DNA of 19,860 bases from Desulfobacterales bacterium CG23_combo_of_CG06-09_8_20_14_all_52_9 (GCA_002771315.1 PCSF01000023.1:15731-35590); one strand, 5' to 3'. Numbered from the stretch's first letter, positions 8,115 to 17,412 are shown. Program-made: numbers and translations. The notes: generated from the sequence alone by a model not told the origin.

Positions 8115-9305
8115 ATGCCCGGATTTGAACGGTTTGACGATGCGGAGAGGAAAGAAGTCCAGGAAGTCCTGGAAACCGGGGTCCTGTTTCGATACGGATT
8201 CGATTCGGCCAGGCGCGGCCGGTGGAAAGCTTTTGAGTTCGAAAAAGCTTTTGCAAGGCGACTGGGAGTCAGGTTCTGCCATCTGTGCTCCAACGGAACC
8301 GCTTCCCTCAGCATCGCCCTGGCATCCTGCGGCATCGGTGCCGGAGACGAAGTCATCGTTCCGCCCTTTACCTTCGTGGCCACCGTTGAAGCAGTCCTTC
8401 TTGCCGGAGCGATACCGATCTTTGCCGAAATCGATGAAACCCTTTGTCTGGACCCCGATGCCGTTAAAAAGACCATCTCCGGCCGCACAAAAGCGGTCAT
8501 CGTCGTCCACATGTGCGGCGCCATGGCCAGAATCGACGAGATGCAGTCCGTATGCCGGGAACATGATGTGGTGCTCATCGAGGATGCCTGCCAGTCCGTC
8601 GGCGCCACCTTTCAAGGTCAAGCAATAGGCACCTTCGGCCACATGGGATGCTTTTCCTTTGACCCGGTCAAGACCATCACCTGCGGGGAAGGTGGCGCCG
8701 TGGCCACCGACGACGAAAAGCGATACCGTACAGCCATGGCTTTTGCCGATCACGGGCACGATCATATCGGAACCGATCGGGGCCGCGAGGGGCATCCGAT
8801 CTTGGGAACCAATTTCCGTATCAGCGAACTCAATGCCGCAGTGGGCCTGGCCCAGTTGAAAAAACTCGATACCTTCCTGGAGATACAACGGACACATAAA
8901 CATCGGCTCTTGGAAATGATGCGGGCGTTTCCCCGTATCACACCCCGGCACATTCCGGATGACGACGGAGATTCGGCCACCTTTCTTTCCTTCTCCCTTC
9001 CAGACGAAGCCGGCGCACGGAAAACCGCCAGCGCATTGGCCGAAAAAGGGGTCGATGGATGCTTTTACTGGTATGACAACAATTGGCATTACCTGCGGCA
9101 ATGGGACCACATCAAGGGACTCAAGGCGCCCGCGAAGTTGCCTATCAGACTCATCGAGTCACGACCGGACTATCAGAAGCTTCATCTTCCCCGGTCGGAC
9201 AGCATCATGAGCCGGATGATTTCCATGCAGATCAAGCTCTCCTGGACTGAAGTGGATATTAAAAAAAGAATGGATGCGATGGCTGATATATTTTCCAAAA
9301 TTTGA
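8115..9305 (+). CDS. kdnA: 8-amino-3,8-dideoxy-D-manno-octulosonate transaminase
   Basis: A PLP-dependent DegT/DnrJ/EryC1 family aminotransferase of 396 residues. KdnA transfers an amino group from glutamate to the C8 aldehyde of 8-oxo-Kdo, giving Kdo8N for the LPS inner core. Seen: PLP lysine K186 in SFDPVKTITCGEGGA and the EDACQ motif with D157. Long stretches resemble the Shewanella KdnA as I recall it: MPGFE at the start, GAGDEVIVPPFTFVA, FAEIDETLCL, HMCGAMARIDE, DHGHDHIG and GVDGCFYWY. The start at 8115 has GGAG at 8104-8107. It lies 100 nt after the transpeptidase gene and 86 nt before kdnB, its partner enzyme. The pairing with KdnB makes this assignment much stronger than family membership alone. 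Confidence 0.9.
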   Translation: MPGFERFDDAERKEVQEVLETGVLFRYGFDSARRGRWKAFEFEKAFARRLGVRFCHLCSNGTASLSIALASCGIGAGDEVIVPPFTFVATVEAVLLAGAIPIFAEIDETLCLDPDAVKKTISGRTKAVIVVHMCGAMARIDEMQSVCREHDVVLIEDACQSVGATFQGQAIGTFGHMGCFSFDPVKTITCGEGGAVATDDEKRYRTAMAFADHGHDHIGTDRGREGHPILGTNFRISELNAAVGLAQLKKLDTFLEIQRTHKHRLLEMMRAFPRITPRHIPDDDGDSATFLSFSLPDEAGARKTASALAEKGVDGCFYWYDNNWHYLRQWDHIKGLKAPAKLPIRLIESRPDYQKLHLPRSDSIMSRMISMQIKLSWTEVDIKKRMDAMADIFSKI

Positions 9306-9391
9306 CGAAGTTCCTTTACCTCATTCCGGGGAGCACTCAGATCGGATAATTTATAACACCGATAATTTGAAAACGACAAGGACGGATAATC

Positions 9392-10459
9392 ATGTTTCGT
9401 AACTTTAAAACAGTCTCACGGGTTCTCTATGGCCGTGGCAGCTTCGATCAGCTGGAGGGTATCCTTCAAGAAAAGCGGAAGGGAAATGGATCCTATATCG
9501 TCTTTATATTGGATGATGTGTTCAAGGACCACCCTTTTCGGGATCGCATTCCCGCCCTTGAAACAGACCGGGTTATTTTTGTCAGCGTCGATGAAGAACC
9601 CACCACCGCCTATGTGGATGATCTAACTCTCAGGGTTCAGCGTTTTTCCGGAATACTTCCGGCCGGCGTAGTGGGAATCGGAGGGGGAAGCACCATGGAT
9701 CTGGCAAAGGCCGTGTCATTGATGCTGACCAATCCCGGATCGTCAGCCGACTACCAGGGTTGGGACCTCATCCGAAACCCCGCGATTTACCATGTGGGGG
9801 TGCCGACCCTTTCAGGAACCGGAGCCGAGGTATCTCGAACCACCGTGCTGATCGGTCCTCAACGAAAACTAGGGATCAACTCCGACCATACGGTTTTTGA
9901 CCAGATCGTCCTCGACCCGGATCTGATCGCATCGCCGCCGGCCGATCAACGGTTTTATACCGGGATGGATTGCTACATCCATTGTGTGGAATCCCTGACC
10001 GGAACCTATTTGAATGCCTTCAGCAAGGCGTACGGTGAAAAAGCCATGACCCTTTGCCGTGAAGTCTTCCTGACGCCGACCCCTGACGCGGATGAAAAGA
10101 TGATGATGGCATCTTATTTCGGAGGTATGAGCATCGTTTATTCACAAGTGGGTGTCTGTCACGCCTTATCCTACGGTCTTTCTTTCGTATTGGGGATCCA
10201 CCATGGCATCGGAAATTGCATCGTCTTCAACCAGCTCGAAGAATTCTATCCCGAAGGTGTTCGAGAATTCAGGCGGATGATGGATTTCAACGGGATCTCT
10301 TTGCCGGAAAATCGGGTCTTTGGCATCGAGGTCCAAAAACTGGAAAAGATGATCGACGTCTCTTTAACACTGGATCCCCTTTGGGAGAATGCGCTGGGAA
10401 AAGCCTGGAAAAGTGTCATAACCCGAGATCGGATCAAAGAACTGTATTTGCGGATGTAA
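9392..10459 (+). CDS. kdnB: 3-deoxy-D-manno-octulosonate 8-oxidase, iron-containing alcohol dehydrogenase family
   Basis: An iron/zinc-type alcohol dehydrogenase of 355 residues. KdnB oxidises the C8 alcohol of Kdo with NAD to the aldehyde that KdnA aminates. Seen: the nucleotide-binding GGGSTMDLAKA (97-107), LSGTGAEVSRT (140-150), and candidate metal ligands D193, H197, H257 and H271 in GMDCYIH, CHALSYGL and GIHHGIGN. These are the positions expected for the family. The start at 9392 has AAGGA at 9378-9382. It follows kdnA by 86 nt. The gap contains three GATAAT words (9345, 9361, 9385) but no convincing promoter. The next gene starts 7 nt later. No CMP-Kdo synthetase is in the window. Confidence 0.9.
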   Translation: MFRNFKTVSRVLYGRGSFDQLEGILQEKRKGNGSYIVFILDDVFKDHPFRDRIPALETDRVIFVSVDEEPTTAYVDDLTLRVQRFSGILPAGVVGIGGGSTMDLAKAVSLMLTNPGSSADYQGWDLIRNPAIYHVGVPTLSGTGAEVSRTTVLIGPQRKLGINSDHTVFDQIVLDPDLIASPPADQRFYTGMDCYIHCVESLTGTYLNAFSKAYGEKAMTLCREVFLTPTPDADEKMMMASYFGGMSIVYSQVGVCHALSYGLSFVLGIHHGIGNCIVFNQLEEFYPEGVREFRRMMDFNGISLPENRVFGIEVQKLEKMIDVSLTLDPLWENALGKAWKSVITRDRIKELYLRM

Positions 10460-10466
10460 TTCGAAA

Positions 10467-13400
10467 ATGAAAATTCTGCATTTTTTTGAAACGAAAGTGT
10501 GGCCTCGGATAGCCGGCATTGCCGGATGGCTTACGCCGTATCTTAAGGCCAACATCTTTTTCGCCAGGGCCTTATCAAGCGTCCCGGCTGATTCCATCGT
10601 CTTTTTTCCGGTTACGATGACCCGCCTGTGTTGCGGTATTGCCGGAATCATATCCTTCGTCCCTCCAAAGGAAATGCAACAGACACCGGATATTGAGGCT
10701 GCCGAAAAGCTGTTTGCCCGCATTCGATCTAACCCGATTTTCTTGCAGGTCGAAAAGGATCCTGTAAGCGGGGACCCGGAAAATCTGCGATCCCGCCTTT
10801 TTGATGCCGTTCGAATACTCAAGCAAGATGTTCTCTTTTCCCACATCCTTTTGAATCCGAACAGTTACAAAGACCTGTTGCAACTTGGCCGGGATATCTC
10901 CGATTTTGCGATATCGGAAGACACGTGGCTAGCCGGGAAGATGGGAGTCTTAAAGCCCGAAACCGTGGAGTACGCCGTGCATGGCATCGAAACCCTGAAG
11001 GATATATCCTGGTCTTTGCTTTCTGAAATCGGCGAAAATGTGGTCAGGGTGAAGGGACTCCTGAAGGATCAGGAAAAGGACTACCCCTTACACGCGATCC
11101 TTATGGCCAAAAAGATCAATTCCGTACTCAACAGCATCGACCGTCTTGAGGTGAGGGGCCGGGACTCTGCCGGCATCTCCCTGATCGTTCTTCTCGAAAA
11201 GCCGGTCTTTGATGATTTTCAAAAGGCACTGGATGCCCAGGACCTGACCGCATCTTTTCGAGACCGTATGGAGGCAGAATATTTGGCTAACCGGGGGATC
11301 GATTGCCGCGAAACCACCGATGAAAACAGTCGCCCCCTCGTCAGCGTGACTCTGACTTACAAAGTCGCTGCGGAAATCGGCAAACTGGGGGACAATGTCC
11401 GTTTTCTTCGAGGTCAAATCCGAAACGATTCCATTTTTCATGCCTTGATCCAACGCGTTCCCCATTATTACTCGATATTGTGCCACACTCGATGGGCTTC
11501 CGTCGGGGGCATCACCGAAGCCAACTGCCATCCTGTGGACAACCATTGTCCGGGCACATCATCTCAAAAATCCGGCGTCATTCATGTCTGCTTGAACGGT
11601 GATATCGACAATTACCGGGACCTGAAAAGAACCCTTGAAGAAAACGGGACCCGCATCCACCCCGAGGTCTCAACAGACACCAAAATCATCCCCCTACAAA
11701 TTGAAAGTTATCTCAAAAAGGGCTTCGGAGTGGCGGAAGCATTCCGCCTGGCGGTCAACGGGTTCGACGGGTCCCACGCCATTGCCATGCACACGGACTT
11801 AGCGCCGGGAAAGCTCTTTTTAGCCCAAAGGGGAAGCGGACAAGCGATCTTCGTCGGCATTGCCCCCAACCATTACATCCCCACCTCAGAAGTGTATGGT
11901 TTCGTGGAAGAAACTCCCATTTATGTCAAGTTGGAAGGCGATAAAGAAACGACGGGAAAAACCAAAGGACAGATCTTCATCCTCGACCAGGCTTGCGCCG
12001 GCGGGCTTTCAGGCATTTCCGCAATGGGGTATGACGGTTCCCCAATCTTGCCTTCGGATGCCGACTTGAAGACCACGGCGATTACTTCCCGGGACATCGA
12101 TCGACAGGGTTTCTCTCATTACTTTCTGAAAGAAATCTCCGAATCCCCGAATTCTGTGAAACAGACCCTCCGGAATCGATGGTATATCGAGGAAGGCCCT
12201 CATCGACTTCATAAAATAAGGCTCGACGAGAAGTCCTTTCCGTCCGCCTTGCGGCAGGCATTCCTTGACGACAAAATCCGACGGATCTTTTTCATCGGCC
12301 AGGGAACGGCCGGAGTTGCCGCCGCCGCCTGCGCTGAGATTTTCAACTATTACCTCAATGATTCTTTGCTGCACATCCATGCAATGAAAGCCACCGAGCT
12401 GAGCGGGTTCCGTCTTGACGAAAAAGATGGGGCGACCGACATGGCCGACGCCTTGGTGGTTGCCATCTCCCAGTCCGGAACCACCACCGATACCAATCGG
12501 ACCGTAGACATGGTCAGGGAAAGAGGGGCGCATACTCTGGCTATCGTGAATCGGAGGGACTCGGACATCACTTTCAAGGTTGACGGCATCCTCTATACCA
12601 GCAGTGGCCGGGACATCGAGATGTCCGTGGCTTCCACAAAGGCCTTCTATTCCCAAATCGTGGCCGGGGCGCTCTTAGGCCTTTACATCACTGCTCTGAA
12701 AAATCGGCGGGATACCGCGTTTATTTCCAAAGAAATCCAAAACCTTCTCCGAATCCCGGAGCAGATGGAAACAATTCTTTCCACGAAAGATAAAATTGCT
12801 GCATCGGCTGCTAGGCTGGCCGTCACAAAAACCTATTGGGCCGTGGTGGGAAGCGGTCCCAACAAGGTATCCGCAGACGAAATCCGGATCAAACTGAGCG
12901 AGTTGTGTTATAAAACCATCTCTTCGGACTATGTAGAGGACAAAAAGCATATCGACCTTTCCTCGGAACCCTTGATCATCGTATGTGCCGCCGGCACCAA
13001 AACCACCGTCATTTCCGACATCGTCAAAGACACGGCCATCTTTCATGCTCACAAGGCAACCCCCATCGTCATCACCGACGATGGGGATCATCGGTTCGAT
13101 CCCTATGCCGCCGACGTCTTTCATGTCCCCATGGTCGACCAGCACCTTGCCCCCATATTGAATACCCTGGTGGGACACATTTGGGGGTATTACGCCGCGT
13201 TGGCCATCAATGATGGCTCCCGCTTCCTCTTTGATTTTCGGTCAACTCTACAGAAAACCATCGATGACCACGCAGCAAAGGGGATGGATATCTACGAATT
13301 GATGTTGGAGGAAACCTTCCGGGAAAAAATCGTTTCATTTTACCATGCGTTCCGCAAGAAAAAGGCCGACCACCGGTTCTCCGGCACCATCGGTTTCGAC

Positions 13401-14210
13401 ACCGCATCGGAGCTGCCCCTTTTGCTCAAATATCTATCCGGCAGGCTCCCGGTGACAGACTTCGAGCTCGATTTCGGCCTCAAGGGGACAGCCTCCAACA
13501 TGCTGCGATCCCTGTTTCATTACCTGGGCGAATCCATCAACCAGATGGCCCGACCGGTGGATGCCATCAAGCATCAGGCCAAGACCGTCACTGTCGGGAC
13601 CAGCCGGATCCGGGAAAAGGTGGAGGGGATACTTTTTGACGCTCTTTTTGCACGCCGGTTCGACATCTCCCAGATCACCAACAAGAACGTCATCGTCTTG
13701 AAAAACCTGCAGGCAATCATCCGGGCGATCAATGGATCGACCCTGTATCGAATCCACGGATTGAATCTTTTGGGAGAACCCTCCGACGAAACCACCATCG
13801 AACTGGCGGCAAGGGATGGCACATCCCTTACGATCCCTTCCCGCGTCGAAAAAGATACAACACTGAAAGGTACCAAACGGATCATCGTCCGGGAGGGAAA
13901 TGTTTACATCGGCAAAGGGCGAAAAGACGACCGCAGCATCTTGATCATTCCCGTCATCTCCCTTTCCAGCGATCGGCCGAACTTCATCGAACACTTATTG
14001 CTTTTGAATATCTCCTTCAAAACGGATGTCTCCTTGCCGGACAAGATAAAGGCCCTCGGCGGTAAATACGAGCGGATCAAAAACATCGTTCAGGAAAACA
14101 GCCTGTCCTGGGAGGACGCCTATCTGAATGCCGTCAAGATGGATGAGCTGTTTGGAAGGTCGGCGGAAAAAATCGGTGAGCAGATCGTCGATCGCTTTAA
14201 GAAGGAATGA
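10467..14210 (+). CDS. Giant GlmS-like glutamine amidotransferase/SIS-isomerase with insertion and C-terminal extension
   Basis: A 1247-residue relative of glucosamine-6-phosphate synthase, twice the normal length (about 610). Class II amidotransferase signatures are seen with numbering from 10467: C56 in CCGIAGI, VRGRDSAG (229-236), HTRWAS (340-345), H355, N377-G378 and D404. These match the glutamine-site residues of GlmS by eye. Between CGIAGI and VRGRDSAG are about 160 extra, mostly helical residues. The SIS1 domain (604-740) has ISQSGTTTDT and VASTKAF. The SIS2 domain (about 788-925) keeps E805, K809, E812 and H828, at the spacing of E481, K485, E488 and H504 of E. coli GlmS. The C-terminus from about 926 is of no family I recognise. 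The start is uncertain: 10467 is 7 nt after kdnB; an internal ATG at 10617 puts Cys at residue 6. Probable function: aminosugar synthesis. Confidence 0.85.
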   Translation: MKILHFFETKVWPRIAGIAGWLTPYLKANIFFARALSSVPADSIVFFPVTMTRLCCGIAGIISFVPPKEMQQTPDIEAAEKLFARIRSNPIFLQVEKDPVSGDPENLRSRLFDAVRILKQDVLFSHILLNPNSYKDLLQLGRDISDFAISEDTWLAGKMGVLKPETVEYAVHGIETLKDISWSLLSEIGENVVRVKGLLKDQEKDYPLHAILMAKKINSVLNSIDRLEVRGRDSAGISLIVLLEKPVFDDFQKALDAQDLTASFRDRMEAEYLANRGIDCRETTDENSRPLVSVTLTYKVAAEIGKLGDNVRFLRGQIRNDSIFHALIQRVPHYYSILCHTRWASVGGITEANCHPVDNHCPGTSSQKSGVIHVCLNGDIDNYRDLKRTLEENGTRIHPEVSTDTKIIPLQIESYLKKGFGVAEAFRLAVNGFDGSHAIAMHTDLAPGKLFLAQRGSGQAIFVGIAPNHYIPTSEVYGFVEETPIYVKLEGDKETTGKTKGQIFILDQACAGGLSGISAMGYDGSPILPSDADLKTTAITSRDIDRQGFSHYFLKEISESPNSVKQTLRNRWYIEEGPHRLHKIRLDEKSFPSALRQAFLDDKIRRIFFIGQGTAGVAAAACAEIFNYYLNDSLLHIHAMKATELSGFRLDEKDGATDMADALVVAISQSGTTTDTNRTVDMVRERGAHTLAIVNRRDSDITFKVDGILYTSSGRDIEMSVASTKAFYSQIVAGALLGLYITALKNRRDTAFISKEIQNLLRIPEQMETILSTKDKIAASAARLAVTKTYWAVVGSGPNKVSADEIRIKLSELCYKTISSDYVEDKKHIDLSSEPLIIVCAAGTKTTVISDIVKDTAIFHAHKATPIVITDDGDHRFDPYAADVFHVPMVDQHLAPILNTLVGHIWGYYAALAINDGSRFLFDFRSTLQKTIDDHAAKGMDIYELMLEETFREKIVSFYHAFRKKKADHRFSGTIGFDTASELPLLLKYLSGRLPVTDFELDFGLKGTASNMLRSLFHYLGESINQMARPVDAIKHQAKTVTVGTSRIREKVEGILFDALFARRFDISQITNKNVIVLKNLQAIIRAINGSTLYRIHGLNLLGEPSDETTIELAARDGTSLTIPSRVEKDTTLKGTKRIIVREGNVYIGKGRKDDRSILIIPVISLSSDRPNFIEHLLLLNISFKTDVSLPDKIKALGGKYERIKNIVQENSLSWEDAYLNAVKMDELFGRSAEKIGEQIVDRFKKE

Positions 14211-14222
14211 GTTGCCCCAGGC

Positions 14223-16472
14223 TCAAGGCGTGTTCCAAAAAAGCCGGGCTCCCAAAGCATCCAAAAATGCATCCGGGGCATGAGCTTTTAACCAGACCAA
14301 ACCCGATTCCTCTAACGATTTAAAGCCCGATTCAATGAAGAGGATCCCCAACTCCTGAGAGCCTTCGGTTTGAAGGATAAAGATGAGTTCAGAAACGATA
14401 GATTCCTGAAAAAGCTCCATAAGGGCATGCAGGGCAAACTCTCTTTTACGAAAATCCCCCTGGCGTAGATCGGATAAAAGAATTTCCCTGGCCAGGGTCG
14501 CTTCAGGAGTCGCCCTCCGGTCGGATAGGGCCAGATCGTAATAAAGTTGTTCCGCCTGCGTTTTCGGCCCCCATCCGAACCCGGCAAGGGCCGCCGCCGC
14601 TTGACGCCCTGCCCATCGATCCGGCAGGGAATCCACCAAGGAGGGTATCGCCTTGGGATCCTTGATCTTTCCCAGACCCTGGACCGCAAAATATCGGACC
14701 TGCGGGCTTCGATGGGATACGACTCCCATCAATGCGCCAACGGCCGCCGGATCCCCGATCTCCGCCAGAGCTTTGACCGCCCTCCATAGACGGTCCGGGT
14801 CCTGTATTTCAACCAACTGCACCAGAGGTAAAACAGCAGGTTCACCGATTTGAACAAGGATATCCGAGCACCGGCTTTGAATCACCGGATCCGAATCGGA
14901 CAGGTGTTCGATCAAACCCGGAACAGCCGACGCTCCGTTTTCAATCAAAATCCCGGCAACCTTTTCTTGGATATTTACATCCGCCCGGTTCAGCAATCCG
15001 ATCAGCGATTCCACAGCCGGAGCACCGATTTTTCTTAAAGTGGCTTCGGCCAGGCTTTGAATGGGTGATTCCGGATCCTCCATGGCCCGGATCAAGGGCA
15101 AAACCGCCGGCTTGCCTATTTTAGCCAGGGCTTCTGCAGAAGCATCCCGCATCTCCGGTTCTTCAGCCTCCAAGGTTTTCACCAGAGGGGTGACACCCTT
15201 TTCATCTCCGATCTCTCCGAGGGCTTTGGCGCAACGGATCCGCATTGCCAAATCTTCGGTTTTCAATCCTTCTGTGAGAAACGGTACTGCCGGAGAGCCG
15301 ATGGCCGAAAGAAGTCGAACCGCCAGATCTCCTGTGAAAAGATTATCCTCTTTGAGAATGGACATCAAAGGCTCCACAGCCGAAACCCCGATGGCAGGCA
15401 CCACGTCCATCGCCAAGCTTTCGAATCGGGTTGGATCGGATGCCGTTTCAATGAACAGGGGAGGCACGGCCTTGGCTCCGATTGCAATCAGTGTGGTGAC
15501 AGCCACCTGCCGGGCACTTTCGTTTGCCGCTGCCGCCTGCATGAGAGAAATGACGGATGCTTCTCCTATGCCAATCAGTGCATCGGATGCGGCCCGACTT
15601 AGAAAAGGATCCTCCTTTTCGAGTGCTCCGATCAGGATTTCGACCGTCCGTTCATCTTTGATCTCGCCCAATGCTTTCGCGGCCAGCCGGGCAACCTCCA
15701 AGTCCGTATCTTCAACGGCCCGGATCAGCGGTTCCACAACAACAGATCCTATCTTCGCTAGGGCATGCGGTATCTCGTGCAGTCCCGGTGAGGCTTTTTC
15801 ATAGAGCGCTTCCATGATCGGCCCTACGGCTCTTTCATCGCCGAGATCGCCAAGGGCGATCGTTGCCGCAATGCGAACCCTGTCCGGAAAGGGTGATCCA
15901 AAAACCACAAGTAAAGGCGGAAGCGCCGACGGATCCTTGATCTTTCCTAGAATTCGGGCCGATGCTTCCTGAATATGAACATCGACATGTTTCAGTGAAG
16001 CGATCAAAGGCACAACCGCCTCTGACCCGAACCCGATGAGCACCTGTTCCGTCACATACCGCACGCCCGGGTCATCGTGATTCAAAAGGCGGATCAAGGG
16101 CGCTACAGCTCCTGGGTTTTTGATGGATCCCAGAGCCAAAACAGCGCTTTGAACCACTTCGGGATCCGGATCCTGCAACAGCACCATCAGATTCGGCATC
16201 CATCCGGGGTCCTTTGTCCGACCCAAAGTCCGGGCTGCGGCCATTCTAGTTTCCGGCTCAGGGTCTCCGAGATTCAAGACCGTTTGTCGAGAAACGGAGG
16301 CACACCCCTGTACGAACATCAGAATGGAGAGGGCAGCCGAAAAGAGACTGTGACAGAATGTCTTCCACCCACATATCCGTTGTCGGGAGCAGGCAAGCCC
16401 GTCTCGGCAAATCAAGCCGGCGCTAAACCAAGTCCCTTTTTGAGCCTGGATGTTGATGTTTTTTTCCGGCAC
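14223..16472 (-). CDS. HEAT-repeat protein, probable lipoprotein
   Basis: A tandem HEAT-like (PBS-lyase-type) repeat protein of about 749 residues. About 17 repeats of roughly 31 residues run over most of the protein, with recurring ALGEIGDERAV- and AVEPLI-like segments. HEAT solenoids bind other proteins, so it is likely a scaffold. Near the N-terminus a hydrophobic stretch (SLFSAALSILMFV) is followed by QGCAS, a likely lipobox, at residue 57 from the chosen start. The frame is open to 16571, but GTG at 16472 has a good AAGGA at 16483-16487. This leaves a long 40-residue polar leader before the hydrophobic segment, so a later TTG at 16415 is possible. It ends 12 nt from the end of the giant GlmS gene, in convergent orientation. 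The role is unknown. Confidence 0.8.
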   Translation of the reverse strand: MPEKNINIQAQKGTWFSAGLICRDGLACSRQRICGWKTFCHSLFSAALSILMFVQGCASVSRQTVLNLGDPEPETRMAAARTLGRTKDPGWMPNLMVLLQDPDPEVVQSAVLALGSIKNPGAVAPLIRLLNHDDPGVRYVTEQVLIGFGSEAVVPLIASLKHVDVHIQEASARILGKIKDPSALPPLLVVFGSPFPDRVRIAATIALGDLGDERAVGPIMEALYEKASPGLHEIPHALAKIGSVVVEPLIRAVEDTDLEVARLAAKALGEIKDERTVEILIGALEKEDPFLSRAASDALIGIGEASVISLMQAAAANESARQVAVTTLIAIGAKAVPPLFIETASDPTRFESLAMDVVPAIGVSAVEPLMSILKEDNLFTGDLAVRLLSAIGSPAVPFLTEGLKTEDLAMRIRCAKALGEIGDEKGVTPLVKTLEAEEPEMRDASAEALAKIGKPAVLPLIRAMEDPESPIQSLAEATLRKIGAPAVESLIGLLNRADVNIQEKVAGILIENGASAVPGLIEHLSDSDPVIQSRCSDILVQIGEPAVLPLVQLVEIQDPDRLWRAVKALAEIGDPAAVGALMGVVSHRSPQVRYFAVQGLGKIKDPKAIPSLVDSLPDRWAGRQAAAALAGFGWGPKTQAEQLYYDLALSDRRATPEATLAREILLSDLRQGDFRKREFALHALMELFQESIVSELIFILQTEGSQELGILFIESGFKSLEESGLVWLKAHAPDAFLDALGARLFWNTP

Positions 16473-16665
16473 CTTAAAATTTTCCTTTCCGACGGACTGC
16501 ATTTGCTGAAACGCGATAAAGTCGAACCGACGGGCTTTGCATCTTAGCGGATGATCCCCTTCGGTTGTCAATGAAAAAGCGGCAACCTTGTCAAAACTTG
16601 CGTTTCAAGAACGGGATATTTTTTTCTCCTTGAAAAAAGTCGCTGATTTTCTTAAAGTTCAGAAT

Positions 16666-17412
16666 ATGGGATACGTCTTTGACTTTAATGACGCTCGAGC
16701 ATATGAAATTTGGCTGGCGGATCCGAAAAATCAGTCCACCTTGAGGCTTCAAACACAGCTTGTCCTTGATTTGCTCCAACCGTCTCCCGGAGAAACGCTT
16801 CTTGACATCGGGTGCGGCGTCGGATTTCATCTGTCGGTGTTTGCGAGCCGAAAACTTCAAGTCACCGGAGTCGATCCTTCCCCATACATGCTCGATAACG
16901 CTCATAAAACCCTGGGAAATCGGGCGGACCTGCATCGAGGTTTTGCCGAAGATCTTCCCTTTGACGACAATGAGTTCAATTATGCGTGCCTGATTACCGT
17001 TTTGGAATTCGCGGAAAGTCCACAAAAAGCCCTTCAGGAGGCGTTTCGGGTGGCCAAGGATCGGGTGATCCTGGGGATATTGAACCGATATGCCCTCAAG
17101 GGATTGGAACGCCGAATTAAAGGGATTTTCACTCATACCATTTATAACAGAGCCCGATTTTTCAGTGTCTGGGAGATCAAGCGTATGGCTTTTTCGCTCT
17201 TGGGAGAGGTCCCTATTGCCTGGGGAACGGTATGCCACCTCCCTATCTCTACCAGCCGAATGGCCAGACGGATCCAGGTGTCTCCGATGATACAGCGGTG
17301 GCCCTTTGGGGCCTTTGCAGCCGTTTCCGTAACGCTGACACCGCATTTCAGGACCTGGTCTCTTCCACTGGAATTTGGAGCCAAAAACACCATCAGCTCT
17401 TTAGCGGGGTGA
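16666..17412 (+). CDS. Class I SAM-dependent methyltransferase
   Basis: A 248-residue methyltransferase from the ATG at 16666. The frame is open to a TTG at 16588, but MGYVFDFNDARAYEIWL is a typical beginning of this family and is favoured. Motif I is LLDIGCGVG (45-53), D70 ends strand 2 (VTGVDPSP), and DLPFDDNEFNYAC is the post-II acidic region. The fold binds S-adenosylmethionine; the substrate is unknown. It lies 3 nt before the radical SAM gene, so both are probably one transcript and might serve a common modification. The 5' region shared with the divergent HEAT gene is short and no consensus promoter was found there. A 7-bp inverted repeat (16603-16609 with 16629-16635) lies upstream. 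Confidence 0.82.
   Translation: MGYVFDFNDARAYEIWLADPKNQSTLRLQTQLVLDLLQPSPGETLLDIGCGVGFHLSVFASRKLQVTGVDPSPYMLDNAHKTLGNRADLHRGFAEDLPFDDNEFNYACLITVLEFAESPQKALQEAFRVAKDRVILGILNRYALKGLERRIKGIFTHTIYNRARFFSVWEIKRMAFSLLGEVPIAWGTVCHLPISTSRMARRIQVSPMIQRWPFGAFAAVSVTLTPHFRTWSLPLEFGAKNTISSLAG

Noticed and set aside
8076..9110. Long minus-strand frame (344 codons) opposite kdnA
   Set aside because: Shadow of the strongly conserved kdnA; no ribosome site and no recognisable protein.
9345..9390. Three GATAAT words between kdnA and kdnB
   Set aside because: Irregular spacing and no matching -35 boxes; more likely A/T-rich chance than a promoter or operator array.
14211..14222. Terminator between the convergent giant GlmS and HEAT genes
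   Set aside because: The gap is 12 nt and no stem with a T-run was found in or around it.
15061..15804. Plus-strand 247-codon frame opposite the HEAT gene
   Set aside because: Antisense mirror of the repeat codons: Ala/Ser/Arg-rich, periodic and without a family.
16603..16635. Inverted repeat TTTCAAG/CTTGAAA upstream of the methyltransferase as operator
   Set aside because: Only 7 bp with a 19-nt A/T-rich spacer; not enough to assign a regulator.
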